64,000 nt of DNA from Pantoea allii (GTDB lineage Bacteria > Pseudomonadota > Gammaproteobacteria > Enterobacterales > Enterobacteriaceae), in contig NZ_NTMH01000003.1 in NCBI RefSeq assembly GCF_002307475.1, positions 186,001-250,000 on the forward strand, in the 5' to 3' direction. Position 1 is the stretch's first letter, and each line of letters opens with the position of its first letter. Positions 35,670 to 45,095 of the stretch are shown in pieces. The position numbers and the translations under genes were made by a program. Below the pieces are notes generated by a model. The model had not been told where the DNA came from. It made no database searches and saw only the letters and a list, made by a program, of their open reading frames with translations.

Positions 35670-37049
35670 ATGACTATATCCTCTGTGCTTAAAACAAAAG
35701 ATAAAATTGGTTACGGCATCGGTGATGCCGCCAGTTCCATGGTATGGCAAACCGCTACCTTGTTTCTGGCCTACTTCTATACAGACGTATTTGGTTTACC
35801 CGCCGCGATTATGGGGACGATGTTTTTGATGGTGCGCCTGGCGGATGCCTTTGTCGATCCCTGTATCGGGGCGTTAGTTGACCGAACCCGAACCCGACAT
35901 GGACGTTTTCGCCCCTGGCTAATGTGGTTCGCGATTCCGTTTGGCGTGAGTTGCCTGATAACCTTCTATGTTCCTGATGTGGGTCCGACCGCGAAAATCG
36001 TCTATGCCTGTGTCACCTATACCATCCTCAGCTTCATATACTCTGCAGTAAATGTCCCTTATTGCGCCATGCCCGGTGCGCTGACGCTCGATCCGCGGGA
36101 ACGCCATTCTCTGCAATCCTGGCGTTTTGCCTGTGCCTTTATCGGCGGACTGGTGGTCACGGTCATCGGGCTACCGCTGGTGGATCTGTTAGGTCAGGGC
36201 GACAAGGCGAAAGGGTACCTGTTTGCCATGGGGTTCATGGGTTTTTTAGGGGTGATTTTAATCTACTGTTGCTTCTTTATGACCCGGGAACGTTATTTAC
36301 CGCGCGGCGATAGTGCAAGCTCGATGTGGTCCGACCTGAAGCTGTTAAGTAAAAACAGCCAGTGGCTCATCATTGTTATTTTCAACATCCTGTTGCTGAC
36401 TGCGGTAGTAACGCGTGGCTCGTCCACAATATATTACATGAACTATGTTTTATTGCGGCCTGACCTGGTATTCACCTTTATTATTACCGGCATGATAGCG
36501 GCATTGTGCGGTGCATTTTTTTCAGAGCGGTTATTGGGGAAATTTGACCGCGTGCGTGCTTATCAGATTTGCCTGGTCAGTTTTGTTTTTTTCGTCACGA
36601 CCATTTATTTTATTCCGCCTTCACAGGTTTGGCTGATCATCGGCATAAATATCGTTTTTGGCTTTGTTCAAAACCTGACCACACCCATTCAGTGGAATAT
36701 GTTCTCCGATGTCGTGGATTTCGAAGAACACCGCAGCGGGAGAAGGCTGGACGGCCTGGTCTTCTCCACCGCTTTATTTGCCATCAAATTTGGCCTCGCC
36801 ATGGGCGGTGCCGTCGTGGGCTGGATTCTGGGGCTGGTGCACTACCAGCCTGGCGTGGCGGCACAAACGCCTCACGTGATTACCACTATCAATCTGATGC
36901 ACAACCTTATTCCCGGCGTTTTATTTATTGCCATGCTGCTGCTGCTTTGCCTCTACAAGCTTAACAGCACCCGCGTCAATGCGATTGCCCTTGAGCTGGC
37001 CGCAAAGCGTGCCGCTGAAGAGAAAATGGACGCCCAAAACGCTATCTGA
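35670..37049 (+). CDS. GPH-family sugar:cation symporter (MelB/XylP/YicJ type)
   Basis: 459 residues, 12 membrane helices. Helix-1 region KIGYGIGDAASSMVWQT and the helix-2 block MFLMVRLADAFVDPCIGALVDRTRTRHGRFRPWL carry the GPH signature, including the Asp residues of the cation site. It imports a glycoside or pentoside with Na+ or H+. The GH3 glycosidase gene follows after 22 bases with a clear ribosome site, so the pair should take up and hydrolyse a plant-derived oligosaccharide, perhaps a beta-glucoside or xylo-oligosaccharide. Confidence 0.88.
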   Translation: MTISSVLKTKDKIGYGIGDAASSMVWQTATLFLAYFYTDVFGLPAAIMGTMFLMVRLADAFVDPCIGALVDRTRTRHGRFRPWLMWFAIPFGVSCLITFYVPDVGPTAKIVYACVTYTILSFIYSAVNVPYCAMPGALTLDPRERHSLQSWRFACAFIGGLVVTVIGLPLVDLLGQGDKAKGYLFAMGFMGFLGVILIYCCFFMTRERYLPRGDSASSMWSDLKLLSKNSQWLIIVIFNILLLTAVVTRGSSTIYYMNYVLLRPDLVFTFIITGMIAALCGAFFSERLLGKFDRVRAYQICLVSFVFFVTTIYFIPPSQVWLIIGINIVFGFVQNLTTPIQWNMFSDVVDFEEHRSGRRLDGLVFSTALFAIKFGLAMGGAVVGWILGLVHYQPGVAAQTPHVITTINLMHNLIPGVLFIAMLLLLCLYKLNSTRVNAIALELAAKRAAEEKMDAQNAI

Positions 37050-37071
37050 AATCAGTACGAAGGAGTGAAAC

Positions 37072-39447
37072 ATGACCGTAATCTACAAGGACCCTCAGCG
37101 TTCTGTTAGTGAACGTGTTGCCGACCTGCTGCCACGCATGACGGCAGAGGAAAAGTTCGCGCAGATGCATGCTTACTGGCTTATCCTGGATGAAAAGGGC
37201 AACCATCAGGAACGGACAGATTTAAGCGACACCTTTACCGGTGTGAGTGCCCAGAATGCCCTTAAAGAGAGATTAACCCGCAGCATCGGCCAGATTACCC
37301 GCCCGTTGGGAACACATATTGTTGACGCCGCAACCGGCGTACGGGCGGCGAATCGCCTGCAACGTGATGTGATGGAAGGATCGCGCCTGGGGATTCCAGC
37401 GCTGTTTCACGAAGAGTGCCTGGTCGGCCTGCTGTGCAAAGGGGCAACGCTTTTTCCCTCATCGCTGAACTACGGATCAACCTGGGCGCCTGAACTGATC
37501 AGGCGAGCGGCTCAGCACATTGGCGACGAAGCCCGCTCAATTGGCTGCAAACAGGGACTGGCCCCCGTGCTGGATGTTTCCCGCGATGTCCGCTGGGGCC
37601 GGACAGAAGAAACCTTTGGCGAAGATCCCTGGCTGGTGGGGGTGATGGCAACCGCCTATGTCGAAGGCCTGCAAGGCGATAAGCGCGATCTGCTGGCCAC
37701 GCTTAAGCATTACGTTGGTCACTCATTCAGCGAAGGCGCACGAAATCACGCGCCCGTTCATCTCGGCTTCAGCGAATTAAACGATATCTTTCTGCTGCCG
37801 TTTGAAATGGCGGTAAAGCTGGCGAACGCAGGATCGGTGATGCCGGCCTACCATGACATTGATAATCAACCCGGCCACAGCGATCGCTTTTTGCTGACCG
37901 AGGTGTTGCGTGAACAGTGGGGATTTGACGGCATCATCGTGGCTGATTATGGCGGTGTCAGTCTGCTTCACCAGCATCATGGCGTGGCGCAGGATGCGGC
38001 AACGTCGGCTGCGCTGGCGTTTAATGCCGGGCTGGACGTGGAGTTGCCGAAGGATGACTGCGCTCGCCATCTGGCCGACGCCGTGTCGCGTAATCTGCTG
38101 TCGATGGATAAGGTTGACGAGATCGTGGCACGCATCCTGACCGAGAAGTTCCGCCTGGGCTTATTTGAGCATCCTTATATCAATGAAGCGGCGATTTCTC
38201 TGCAGCACGATGCCACCCGTCAGGTTGCACGTGATGTGGCAACCCAGTCGATCACCTTGCTGGAAAATAACGGTATTCTGCCGCTGAAAACCGGCGGGCA
38301 CGTTGCGGTAGTGGGGCCCTGTGCGGACGATCCGCTTGCGCTACTGAGCGGTTACAGCTTTCCCGTTCACCTGATTATCAGCGATATGCTGGAGGAAACG
38401 TCACAGGTCACCACGCCGCTCGCCGCGCTGCAGCATTACCTGGGGCAGGAAAACGTCGGCTATGCCAAAGGCTGTCATATTATTGAAAAACGCACTGCAG
38501 GTGCCCCTGTTTTCCCCGGCGACAGTGCGGCGAAACCCATGCAGCAATCGCCTGTGTCACAGGATACCCACCTGATTGCCGATGCCGTTCGCGTGGCGCA
38601 AGACAGCGATGTGGTGATTGCCTGCGTGGGCGATCTGGCGGGCCTGTTCCAGAGCGGCACTGTGGGTGAGGGTTCTGACACCGACAGCCTGAATTTGCCC
38701 GGCGTACAACAAGCATTGCTTGAGGCCCTTGCCGCAACCGGAAAACCCTTGATCGTCGTGATGACCGGGGGACGGCCTTATAGCCTGCAAGGTCTGGAAG
38801 ACAAGGTTGCCGCCTTTATGCTGGCCTGGGCACCGGGGCAGGAGGGCGGCTGGGCGATAGCGGATATTCTGACCGGCCGCGCGGAACCCCAGGGCCGCCT
38901 GGTGGTGAGCGTACCGAAAAACGTCGGTGCGATGCCGTTTTATTACAATCACAAACTGAAAAGCGGCGGTACGCCGATCGCCTTCCATTTTGGCGCGCGC
39001 TATCCGTTTGGGTTTGGCCGCGGCTGGACGACCTTTGACTGGGGCCAGCCGCAGCCAGAACAGGACAACGTGGCGATTGATGGGGAGATTCAACTCCGGG
39101 TCACGCTCACCAACACCGGCGAACGGCAGGGCAGTGAAGTGGTGCAGCTTTATGTCCGGGACAAGGTGGCCAGCATGGTGCGACCGCTTCAGGAGCTTAA
39201 AGCTTTCCAGCGCGTCACGCTGCAGCCGGGTAAAACCGCTGAACTGTGCTTTAGGCTTCCGGTGGATATGCTCAACTTCACGCGCCGCGATGGTCAGCGC
39301 ATCGTAGAACCCGGCGAGTTTGAGCTGCAGGTCGGTTCTTCCTGTCGCGATATCCACGGCGTCAGTACAGTAACGGTGACGGGTGAAACACGCGTTCTGC
39401 CTTGCCACTGGCGCATGTTAAGCGACTGCACGATAAACATTGCCTGA
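37072..39447 (+). CDS. Glycoside hydrolase family 3 (beta-glucosidase/beta-xylosidase)
   Basis: 791 residues with no signal peptide, therefore cytoplasmic and acting on sugars brought in by the preceding symporter. Domains: GH3 TIM barrel (about 30-370), GH3 C-terminal sandwich (about 395-640), fibronectin-III-like domain (about 690-770). The nucleophile Asp lies in DGIIVADYGG near residue 290; KHYVGH and RWGRTEETFGEDP are the other substrate-site blocks. AAGGAG is 7 nt before the ATG. Exact sugar specificity is open; the ADYGG type nucleophile motif occurs in xylosidase- and glucosidase-like members. Confidence 0.88.
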   Translation: MTVIYKDPQRSVSERVADLLPRMTAEEKFAQMHAYWLILDEKGNHQERTDLSDTFTGVSAQNALKERLTRSIGQITRPLGTHIVDAATGVRAANRLQRDVMEGSRLGIPALFHEECLVGLLCKGATLFPSSLNYGSTWAPELIRRAAQHIGDEARSIGCKQGLAPVLDVSRDVRWGRTEETFGEDPWLVGVMATAYVEGLQGDKRDLLATLKHYVGHSFSEGARNHAPVHLGFSELNDIFLLPFEMAVKLANAGSVMPAYHDIDNQPGHSDRFLLTEVLREQWGFDGIIVADYGGVSLLHQHHGVAQDAATSAALAFNAGLDVELPKDDCARHLADAVSRNLLSMDKVDEIVARILTEKFRLGLFEHPYINEAAISLQHDATRQVARDVATQSITLLENNGILPLKTGGHVAVVGPCADDPLALLSGYSFPVHLIISDMLEETSQVTTPLAALQHYLGQENVGYAKGCHIIEKRTAGAPVFPGDSAAKPMQQSPVSQDTHLIADAVRVAQDSDVVIACVGDLAGLFQSGTVGEGSDTDSLNLPGVQQALLEALAATGKPLIVVMTGGRPYSLQGLEDKVAAFMLAWAPGQEGGWAIADILTGRAEPQGRLVVSVPKNVGAMPFYYNHKLKSGGTPIAFHFGARYPFGFGRGWTTFDWGQPQPEQDNVAIDGEIQLRVTLTNTGERQGSEVVQLYVRDKVASMVRPLQELKAFQRVTLQPGKTAELCFRLPVDMLNFTRRDGQRIVEPGEFELQVGSSCRDIHGVSTVTVTGETRVLPCHWRMLSDCTINIA

Positions 39448-39454
39448 CCTTTAA

Positions 39455-39480
39455 CCCTGCCCATCATGGAATGGGCAGGG
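39455..39480 (+). terminator. Hairpin after the GH3 gene
   Basis: A perfect 10-bp stem CCCTGCCCAT / ATGGGCAGGG with a 6-nt loop, 8 bases after the stop. No uninterrupted U tract, so termination may be partial. Confidence 0.6.
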
Positions 39481-39689
39481 CATCATCCTTGTGTCTTTCA
39501 TGGCTAATAGTCAGCTCACCTTGTTTAACGCGCGCATCAGATAATGAAGCAGTATGCCGACATCGGGGAAATCCGTCAGTGACATCTGCAATACATTAAG
39601 CAGAAGGGCAACGCCTGAAAACTGAAGCTATCTGGCAAGGGCACCACGGCCATCCGCCGCGATAGCTGTTCTGCTGCAATAACCCAGCG

Positions 39690-39944
39690 TTAATCCAGGC
39701 CTGAACCGCAGGGATTCGCTGCCCAGCGAAACGCAACACACAGCCCGTTTCCTTTTTGGCTGCCAGTCAGCCCGACCTGTAATTTCCCCTGCTTATCGCG
39801 GCAACATCCCGCCAGCGGGCGATATGTCGCGGTATCGATAAACGGATTATGGTCAGCGAGCAAATCTTGCCTGTCCTGCTCTGTAGTGGAATACGTTACC
39901 CTCAGGGAGAAACGCGTGCGGAGAAAGCGAGGCGATGCTTTCTC
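39690..39944 (-). pseudogene. Possible gene remnant, about 84 codons without start
   Basis: The minus strand is open between stop codons at 39945 and 39690 with no ATG or GTG. The translation looks protein-like in its second half (LLADHNPFIDTATYRP, then LQVGLTGSQKGNGLCVAFRW, ending NPCGSGLD). DHNPFID at this place recalls the tail region of some metallo-hydrolases, but I cannot name a family. It may be the 3' remnant of a lost gene next to the hip locus. Confidence 0.25.
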
Positions 39945-39949
39945 TCAAA

Positions 39950-39967
39950 TATCCGCTACAGAGGATA
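39950..39967. promoter_or_regulatory. HipB operator 1
   Basis: TATCC-N8-GGATA, the exact HipB operator consensus of E. coli. Confidence 0.85.
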
Positions 39968-40005
39968 TTTTTGCTTTTCGGGTTACGTTGCAGTTAGTCT
40001 GATAA

Positions 40006-40023
40006 TATCCTCTGGCGGGGATA
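40006..40023. promoter_or_regulatory. HipB operator 2
   Basis: A second exact TATCC-N8-GGATA, 56 bases from operator 1 and 28 bases before hipB. The two sites bracket the likely hipBA promoter. Confidence 0.85.
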
Positions 40024-40050
40024 AAACTCACTTATTACGGAGCGTGCCAC

Positions 40051-40290
40051 ATGATCTACAGCCCCAGGCAATTGGCGAACCAGGTAAAGCTATTGCGTCA
40101 ACAAGATGGCTTGACGCAGGCTGAACTGGCGAAGACCGTGGGCCTTAAACAGGCAACTTTGTCTCACTTCGAAAACAACCCGGAGACGACGTCGCTGGCT
40201 ACCCTGTTCAAAATCTTGCAGGCGCTCAATCTCGCCGTCGTGCTTCAGGGGAATCCACCCGCGTCAGCCTCATCTGAGGATGCCTGGTAA
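40051..40290 (+). CDS. hipB: Antitoxin/repressor HipB
   Basis: 79 residues; E. coli HipB has 88. The XRE helix-turn-helix covers residues 8-62 (LANQVKLLRQQDGLTQAELAKTVG, KQATLSHFENNPETTSLATLFKILQAL). The C-terminal tail is shorter than in E. coli. HipB dimers bind TATCC-N8-GGATA operators and neutralise HipA. Both operators are present upstream, so autorepression should be intact. Its stop and the hipA start share one base (TAATG). Confidence 0.88.
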   Translation: MIYSPRQLANQVKLLRQQDGLTQAELAKTVGLKQATLSHFENNPETTSLATLFKILQALNLAVVLQGNPPASASSEDAW

Positions 40291-41405
40291 TGGCGAAGCT
40301 GATTGCCTGGATGAACGGGGCGCGGACGGGCACGCTGACGCGGCATCACAGCGGCGCACTCCGTTTCCAGTATGACGAGGAGTGGCTCAGGCACCCGCTT
40401 GCCAGGCCGCTGTCGCTTTCATTGCCCTTGCAGCATGCCGCGATACATTCTGCGAAGGTAGCTTATTTTTTTGAAAACCTTCTCTCACCCAGCACGTTGA
40501 TTAAAAGCGATATTTACGCTGAGCACCCGATAAAATCCTGCGATGTCTTTGCACTGTTGCAAAAAGTGGGACACAAACTGCCCGGCGCGATCACGCTGCT
40601 GCCGGTGAAGCAGCAATCCCTTGCGCCGGATAACGCGACCTACCGCGTGGTCAGCGCTGCAGACGAGGCACAGCAGTCTGATATCGACAATGCCTATCTG
40701 TGTATGGCCCTTGCCCGCGAGCTAAGGCTCCCGGTAGCGGATGCCAGGCTGTTTCATGAGGATGGCCGCCGGAAATTACGCATCGAAAGCTACGATCGCC
40801 GCTGGAGCCGCGACGGAAAACATCTTTATTATCTTCCTGAAGAGGATGTGTGCCAGGCGCTGGGATTACCGGCGTCAAGCCGTTATGAACAGCAGGGTGG
40901 ACCGGGGCTTCAGGATGTGATGGCCTTGCTGATGGGGTCGAGCTGCGCCATGAAAGACCGTGAAGAGATGATGCGCTATCTGGTTTTTCAGTGGCTGATT
41001 GGGGCTACCGGCGGGCACGCCAAACAGATCAGGATACTCATCGCCCGTGGCGGCAGTTTCCGACTGGCCCCCTTTAGCCCAATCCTGTCTGCCTGTCCCG
41101 GGCTTTCACAGCGCAGGACAGACAGGCAAGATTTTCAGCTGGCGATTGGCGTGCCCGGCCCTGAGGGGAAACGGCATCACATTGACGCGATCTGGCCAGC
41201 GCATTTTGTCGCCAGCGCGGGCAGCGTCGGATTGAGTCAGGCGAAGATGCAGCAGATACTGACGGCCTTTATTGCGGGCTTACCGGCTGCGATCGTTAAG
41301 CTGCGCGACAGCCTGTCGGACGATTATCCTCTGGCGATGGCTGACGCGGTGTTCAGCCATGCGATGATCATGCTGGAAAGGGTACGCCAGCCTGACTGGC
41401 TTTGA
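40290..41405 (+). CDS. hipA: Degenerate HipA: kinase fold without catalytic residues
   Basis: 371 residues against 440 in E. coli HipA. Both ends align (start KLIAWMNGARTGTLT; LCMALARELRLPVADA; YDRRWSRDGKHLYYLPEEDVCQALGLP; FQWLIGATGGHAK). Three key elements of the kinase are gone: the ~65-residue stretch with the Gly-rich loop/autophosphorylated Ser (ISVAGAQEK in E. coli) and the ATP-contacting Lys is missing between about residues 110 and 130; catalytic Asp309 (GATDGHAKN) is Gly241; metal-binding Asp332 (PFYDIIS) is Pro264. It therefore cannot be an active GltX kinase. The frame is intact, so it may be a pseudokinase kept for binding HipB, or a recently disabled toxin. Confidence 0.88.
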   Translation: MAKLIAWMNGARTGTLTRHHSGALRFQYDEEWLRHPLARPLSLSLPLQHAAIHSAKVAYFFENLLSPSTLIKSDIYAEHPIKSCDVFALLQKVGHKLPGAITLLPVKQQSLAPDNATYRVVSAADEAQQSDIDNAYLCMALARELRLPVADARLFHEDGRRKLRIESYDRRWSRDGKHLYYLPEEDVCQALGLPASSRYEQQGGPGLQDVMALLMGSSCAMKDREEMMRYLVFQWLIGATGGHAKQIRILIARGGSFRLAPFSPILSACPGLSQRRTDRQDFQLAIGVPGPEGKRHHIDAIWPAHFVASAGSVGLSQAKMQQILTAFIAGLPAAIVKLRDSLSDDYPLAMADAVFSHAMIMLERVRQPDWL

Positions 41406-41416
41406 CGGACTGACCG

Positions 41417-41833
41417 TCAGGGCTTTTCTGCCACATAGTGGAGATAACCGGCCACACCGCCTTTACCGCCATCTTTGGGATGATGATTACCATCTGTCAC
41501 AGGAATGGAGGCAAAATCGAAAGGAGAAACCCCCGCCAGACAGGCGGCATTCACGCCGTACTGTTCAGGGTTGGAACGGCTCTGGTGAAAGGTGTAAATG
41601 CCGCAGACAGAGCAAAAGTAATGAACCGCCTCACCCGTATTAAACCGATACTCGCTTAGCTTGTCCTTACCTTTGACCACCTCAAGCCCGGAAACGGGGG
41701 CGAATACCACGACCGCACCGCGCATACGACAAAACGAACAGTTACAGCGCCGGGCGGTTTTCAGGCCATCCAGCAGTTCAACGTTAAACGCAACAGCGCC
41801 GCAGTGGCACTGACCCGATGTAGCATCAGACAT
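41417..41833 (-). CDS. GFA/CENP-V domain zinc protein
   Basis: 138 residues. Zinc ligands appear in the order expected for the glutathione-dependent formaldehyde-activating (GFA) fold: C-x-C (CHC, residues 9-11), C-x-C-x2-C (CNCSFC, 30-35), and C-x2-C (CSVCG, 74-77). Family members activate formaldehyde with glutathione or bind other thiols, and most remain uncharacterised. It is convergent with hipA and unlinked to any formaldehyde gene here. Confidence 0.82.
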   Translation of the reverse strand: MSDATSGQCHCGAVAFNVELLDGLKTARRCNCSFCRMRGAVVVFAPVSGLEVVKGKDKLSEYRFNTGEAVHYFCSVCGIYTFHQSRSNPEQYGVNAACLAGVSPFDFASIPVTDGNHHPKDGGKGGVAGYLHYVAEKP

Positions 41834-42432
41834 GGCTTGCTCCTTTTTTCATCCTGCAACCTTGCGTCGCGCGACAGGGATGAAGTGTTAGTGGCATCAA
41901 CAAAACAGGTGAACCGGTAAGGTTATTGTGAAGGGTTAACGTCAAAGACACCAGCATGTCGCCCGAAGCGTGCAGCGATTTTCTTTAGCATGACGTGCCC
42001 GTCAGGGTGAAAGGCGTCAGCACGCCGATGACTCGTGAGCCGCTTGTGCTGTTCCCGAGCAGGATATTCGCCGTGTGTCAGTCCGGCCTGATGGCAATAA
42101 TCCACGGCTTCCCGATGACAAGAAACAGAGACGCCTGCACAGCATTATGGCGCTGCGCTAAAACAGGCGAACTCAGCAGAAAGTGAACGCCAAAGCAACG
42201 AAAGGTTTTTTAGCCACGAGAAGAGCAAGCCTGTCCCTGGGCTGACGTCGCACAGCCTGCGCACATGCGGCTGACGCAGAGTGAAGCCAGCGAGTTTGAA
42301 AAAAGCCTGACGAGGCGCAGCGAAGGATTGTGGGCTGGCAGCAGAAGGTTGAACGCGGTGCGCTGGCAGTTAAGATTCATCACGCAAGCGGAAAGCGGCA
42401 AAGCCCCTCAGGGACTCTGCCGCAATCCCTTA
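41834..42432. other. Intergenic region, nothing recognised
   Basis: About 600 bases between the GFA gene and kup. Several short open frames exist on both strands (for example 41923-42105 minus, 42210-42401 minus, 42265-42504 plus), none with a good ribosome site or familiar sequence, and the last runs into kup. Possibly decayed DNA. Confidence 0.35.
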
Positions 42433-44301
42433 TCAGAACTCTTTTTGCCCACCCAGTTCAATCACCCGATTGGCCGGTATCCTGAACTGTTCATGCGCGC
42501 GTAATGCATTACGCTGGAAGAAGTGGAATATCGCCCCTTTAGCATGGGCCAGGCCGCGACGTTTTTTCATTACCAGCGTGTCGTGAGAGGTAAAAAACGA
42601 CGCTTCATTCAAGGTACAGCCAAATCCTTCCAGCCCGCAAAGGTGCAACACATCTTTCATTGACGGGCGTTCATGCCAGCCGTACGCGGCGGTAACCTGC
42701 CAGAACGAAGGCGACAGCTGGCGCAGCGCGATGCGTTTCTGATTGTGCACGCGGGGCAGATCGACCGTTTTGATGTGCAGTAACACGGTACGCTCGTGCA
42801 GCACCCGGTTGTGTTTCAGGTTATGCAGCAGGGCCTGCGGAATTTCATACTCTTTGCGCGTCAGGAAGATGGCTGTTCCCCCCACGCGCATGGGCGGAGA
42901 GGCTTCCAGAGAGCTGATTAACGCTTTCAGCCTGACTGGATCGTCGGTGAGACGGCGGATAAGCCGGGAGCGTTCACTGCTCCAGATAAGCATCAGCACC
43001 AGCATCATCATCGCCAGCAGCACCGGCACCCAACCTCCCGACAGCAGCTTCATCAGGTTTGCCGCAAACAGCGGTACATCGATTAACAACATGCAGAGCA
43101 GGAAAAACAGCGCAACAGGTAATGGCCACTTCCAGTTTTTAAAGGCAACAATACCGGCCAGGCAGGCCGTCAGCACCATGGTTCCCGTCACCACAATACC
43201 GTAAGCAGAAGAGAGCGCAGAAGACTGACGGAAAGCCAGGATTACCACCGTAACAGCCGCAAACAGAAGCCAGTTTACGACCGGAATATAAATCTGCCCC
43301 GATTCTGTAGCAGACGTAAATATCACGCGCATCGGCGGCAGAAAGCCCTGGCGGATAGCCTGATGCGTCAGCGTATACACGCCGCTGATAATCGACTGGG
43401 CAGCGATAACCGTGGCCAGCGTTGACAGCACAATCAGGGGAATCTGTGCCCAGACCGGGGCCAGGATATAAAACGGATTTTTGACTGCGCTGGGGTCGGC
43501 CAGCACCAGCGCACCCTGACCAAAATAGTTCAGCACCAGTGCGGGCAGGGCAATGATCAGCCAGGCGAGGCGGATAGGGGTTTTGCCTAAATGTCCCATA
43601 TCCGCATACAGGGCTTCAGCCCCGGTAACGGCCAGCACCACCATGCCTAAGGCAGCAAAGGACAGGGCTTCATGATTGAGTAAAAAGGTCAGGGCAAACG
43701 CCGGATTAAGCGCATGTAAAACGTGGGGATTCATAATAATGCCGCGTACCCCAAGGACTGCCAGGGTAATAAACCACACCAGCATGATTGGCCCAAAGAT
43801 GCGGCTGACGCGTTCAGTACCGTGCTTTTGAATCACAAACAGCAACGTCAGGATCACCACGGACAGCGGCACGATATAACGATCCAGGGCCGGGGCCACC
43901 ACCTCAATCCCCTCAACGGCGGAAAGCACAGAAATAGCGGGAGTAATAATACCGTCACCGTAAAAAAAGGCCCCGCCCGTCAGGCCAGCAAGAACGATAA
44001 TGCGACTGAGCCGTGCGCCAACATTTTGTCGGGCCAGCGACATTAACGTCAGTATTCCGCCTTCGCCATCGTGGTCTGCGCGCATGATAAAGATGACGTA
44101 TTTAACCGTCACAATCAGCGTCAGCCCCCAGAATATCAGGGACAGAAAACCCATCACGGCTTCTTCTGTCACCGCCCCAGAGGGAAGAATAGAAAGACAC
44201 TCTTTTAAGGTATAGAGCGGGCTGGTACCGATATCACCAAATACGATCCCCGCTGCCGCCAACATACCTGCAGGCAGGGACTGCTTTTCAGACTGCGCCA
44301 T
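42433..44301 (-). CDS. kup: Low-affinity potassium transporter Kup
   Basis: 622 residues, the same length as E. coli Kup. Twelve membrane helices with the family blocks GIVFGDIGTSPLYTLKE (helix 1, with the K+-coordinating GD), FFYGDGIITPAISVLSAVEG and GAEALYADMGHLG, then a cytoplasmic C-terminal domain of about 180 residues. H+/K+ symporter of the inner membrane, important at acid pH and low K+. AGGAT is 5 nt before the ATG. A folded leader (44321-44382) sits just upstream. It is monocistronic. Confidence 0.93.
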   Translation of the reverse strand: MAQSEKQSLPAGMLAAAGIVFGDIGTSPLYTLKECLSILPSGAVTEEAVMGFLSLIFWGLTLIVTVKYVIFIMRADHDGEGGILTLMSLARQNVGARLSRIIVLAGLTGGAFFYGDGIITPAISVLSAVEGIEVVAPALDRYIVPLSVVILTLLFVIQKHGTERVSRIFGPIMLVWFITLAVLGVRGIIMNPHVLHALNPAFALTFLLNHEALSFAALGMVVLAVTGAEALYADMGHLGKTPIRLAWLIIALPALVLNYFGQGALVLADPSAVKNPFYILAPVWAQIPLIVLSTLATVIAAQSIISGVYTLTHQAIRQGFLPPMRVIFTSATESGQIYIPVVNWLLFAAVTVVILAFRQSSALSSAYGIVVTGTMVLTACLAGIVAFKNWKWPLPVALFFLLCMLLIDVPLFAANLMKLLSGGWVPVLLAMMMLVLMLIWSSERSRLIRRLTDDPVRLKALISSLEASPPMRVGGTAIFLTRKEYEIPQALLHNLKHNRVLHERTVLLHIKTVDLPRVHNQKRIALRQLSPSFWQVTAAYGWHERPSMKDVLHLCGLEGFGCTLNEASFFTSHDTLVMKKRRGLAHAKGAIFHFFQRNALRAHEQFRIPANRVIELGGQKEF

Positions 44302-44320
44302 TTAATATCCTGTTTTGCTT

Positions 44321-44382
44321 CGCGTAATCACCAACGTCCGCCGGGTCATTATCCCGGTCAGAGGTGAGGATGAGATTACGCG
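44321..44382 (-). promoter_or_regulatory. Structured 5' leader of kup
   Basis: On the minus strand CGCGTAATC (44382-44374) pairs perfectly with GATTACGCG (44329-44321), enclosing a second hairpin CCGGG-N7-CCCGG (44357-44341). The outer stem closes 19 bases before the kup ATG, so it would form in the mRNA leader beside the ribosome site. It has no U tract and does not look like a terminator. Confidence 0.5.
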
Positions 44383-45095
44383 GTTTAGCGTGCGTTAGGG
44401 AGTAGGTGGTGAAGTTATGAACTACATTTTTACAGGTTTGTGCCTTTTTTTTACGGCATTTTTACACGGTTGTCGATTAACTCATCACTTCTTTTGCGCC
44501 CTTGACCGGGTTATTCCGTCACAGCCTAAAACGGCCTGTAAAATAATGATGCACTAAGGCAAATTCCCGACGGCTTCACCACATCAGGGCCGCGCAATGC
44601 GCGAGATGAAGCAAGCCAGATAAGTTGCCAAACGGCACTACCAGGCTGACGCAGAACAGCGTCATCCTGACTGACACCCACTGTCTGCACGTAAACAACA
44701 TCACAGGAGCAGATAACCGTTTTTTTGGAAGACGTGACACAAAAAATGAAAATATTTTAAAAATAGTCCTTACTAATGATTAATTCGCTCGTCATTTTAT
44801 GCGGTTAATTTATTTCAAAGATGTTGGCAAAGATATCGTCCTTCTGCACGCCGTCAGGAACGATATTTAACTACCCTTAACCGAACTTTCATGCATTAAC
44901 GTCACATGCTTTTTTTAAAAAGCGTATTCCGCCATCATCAATGATAAATTCCACTTTGCTCTATCCATTAATTATTTTTATTGTTTTTAGATAAGATAAG
45001 GTTGTCAATTTCTTTATGCATTCAACGCACTAATACTTTTTATCCCGATTATACCCGATATCTCCGTTATTCCCCGCAATGATCATTTGGCGCAT
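44383..45095. other. Long AT-rich intergenic region upstream of kup and the chemoreceptor
   Basis: About 710 bases. I see no coding frame with a ribosome site, no repeat and no clear terminator. It should hold the kup promoter. The AT content rises towards the chemoreceptor side. Confidence 0.4.

Noticed and set aside
38557-39408. 283-codon minus-strand frame
   Set aside because: Antisense to the GH3 gene with no recognisable sequence and no ribosome site.
39849-40124. 91-codon plus-strand frame before hipB
   Set aside because: It crosses both HipB operators and the hipB start; the operators and hipB explain the region.
42265-42504. 79-codon plus-strand frame at the end of kup
   Set aside because: Overlaps the conserved kup C-terminus antisense and has no ribosome site.
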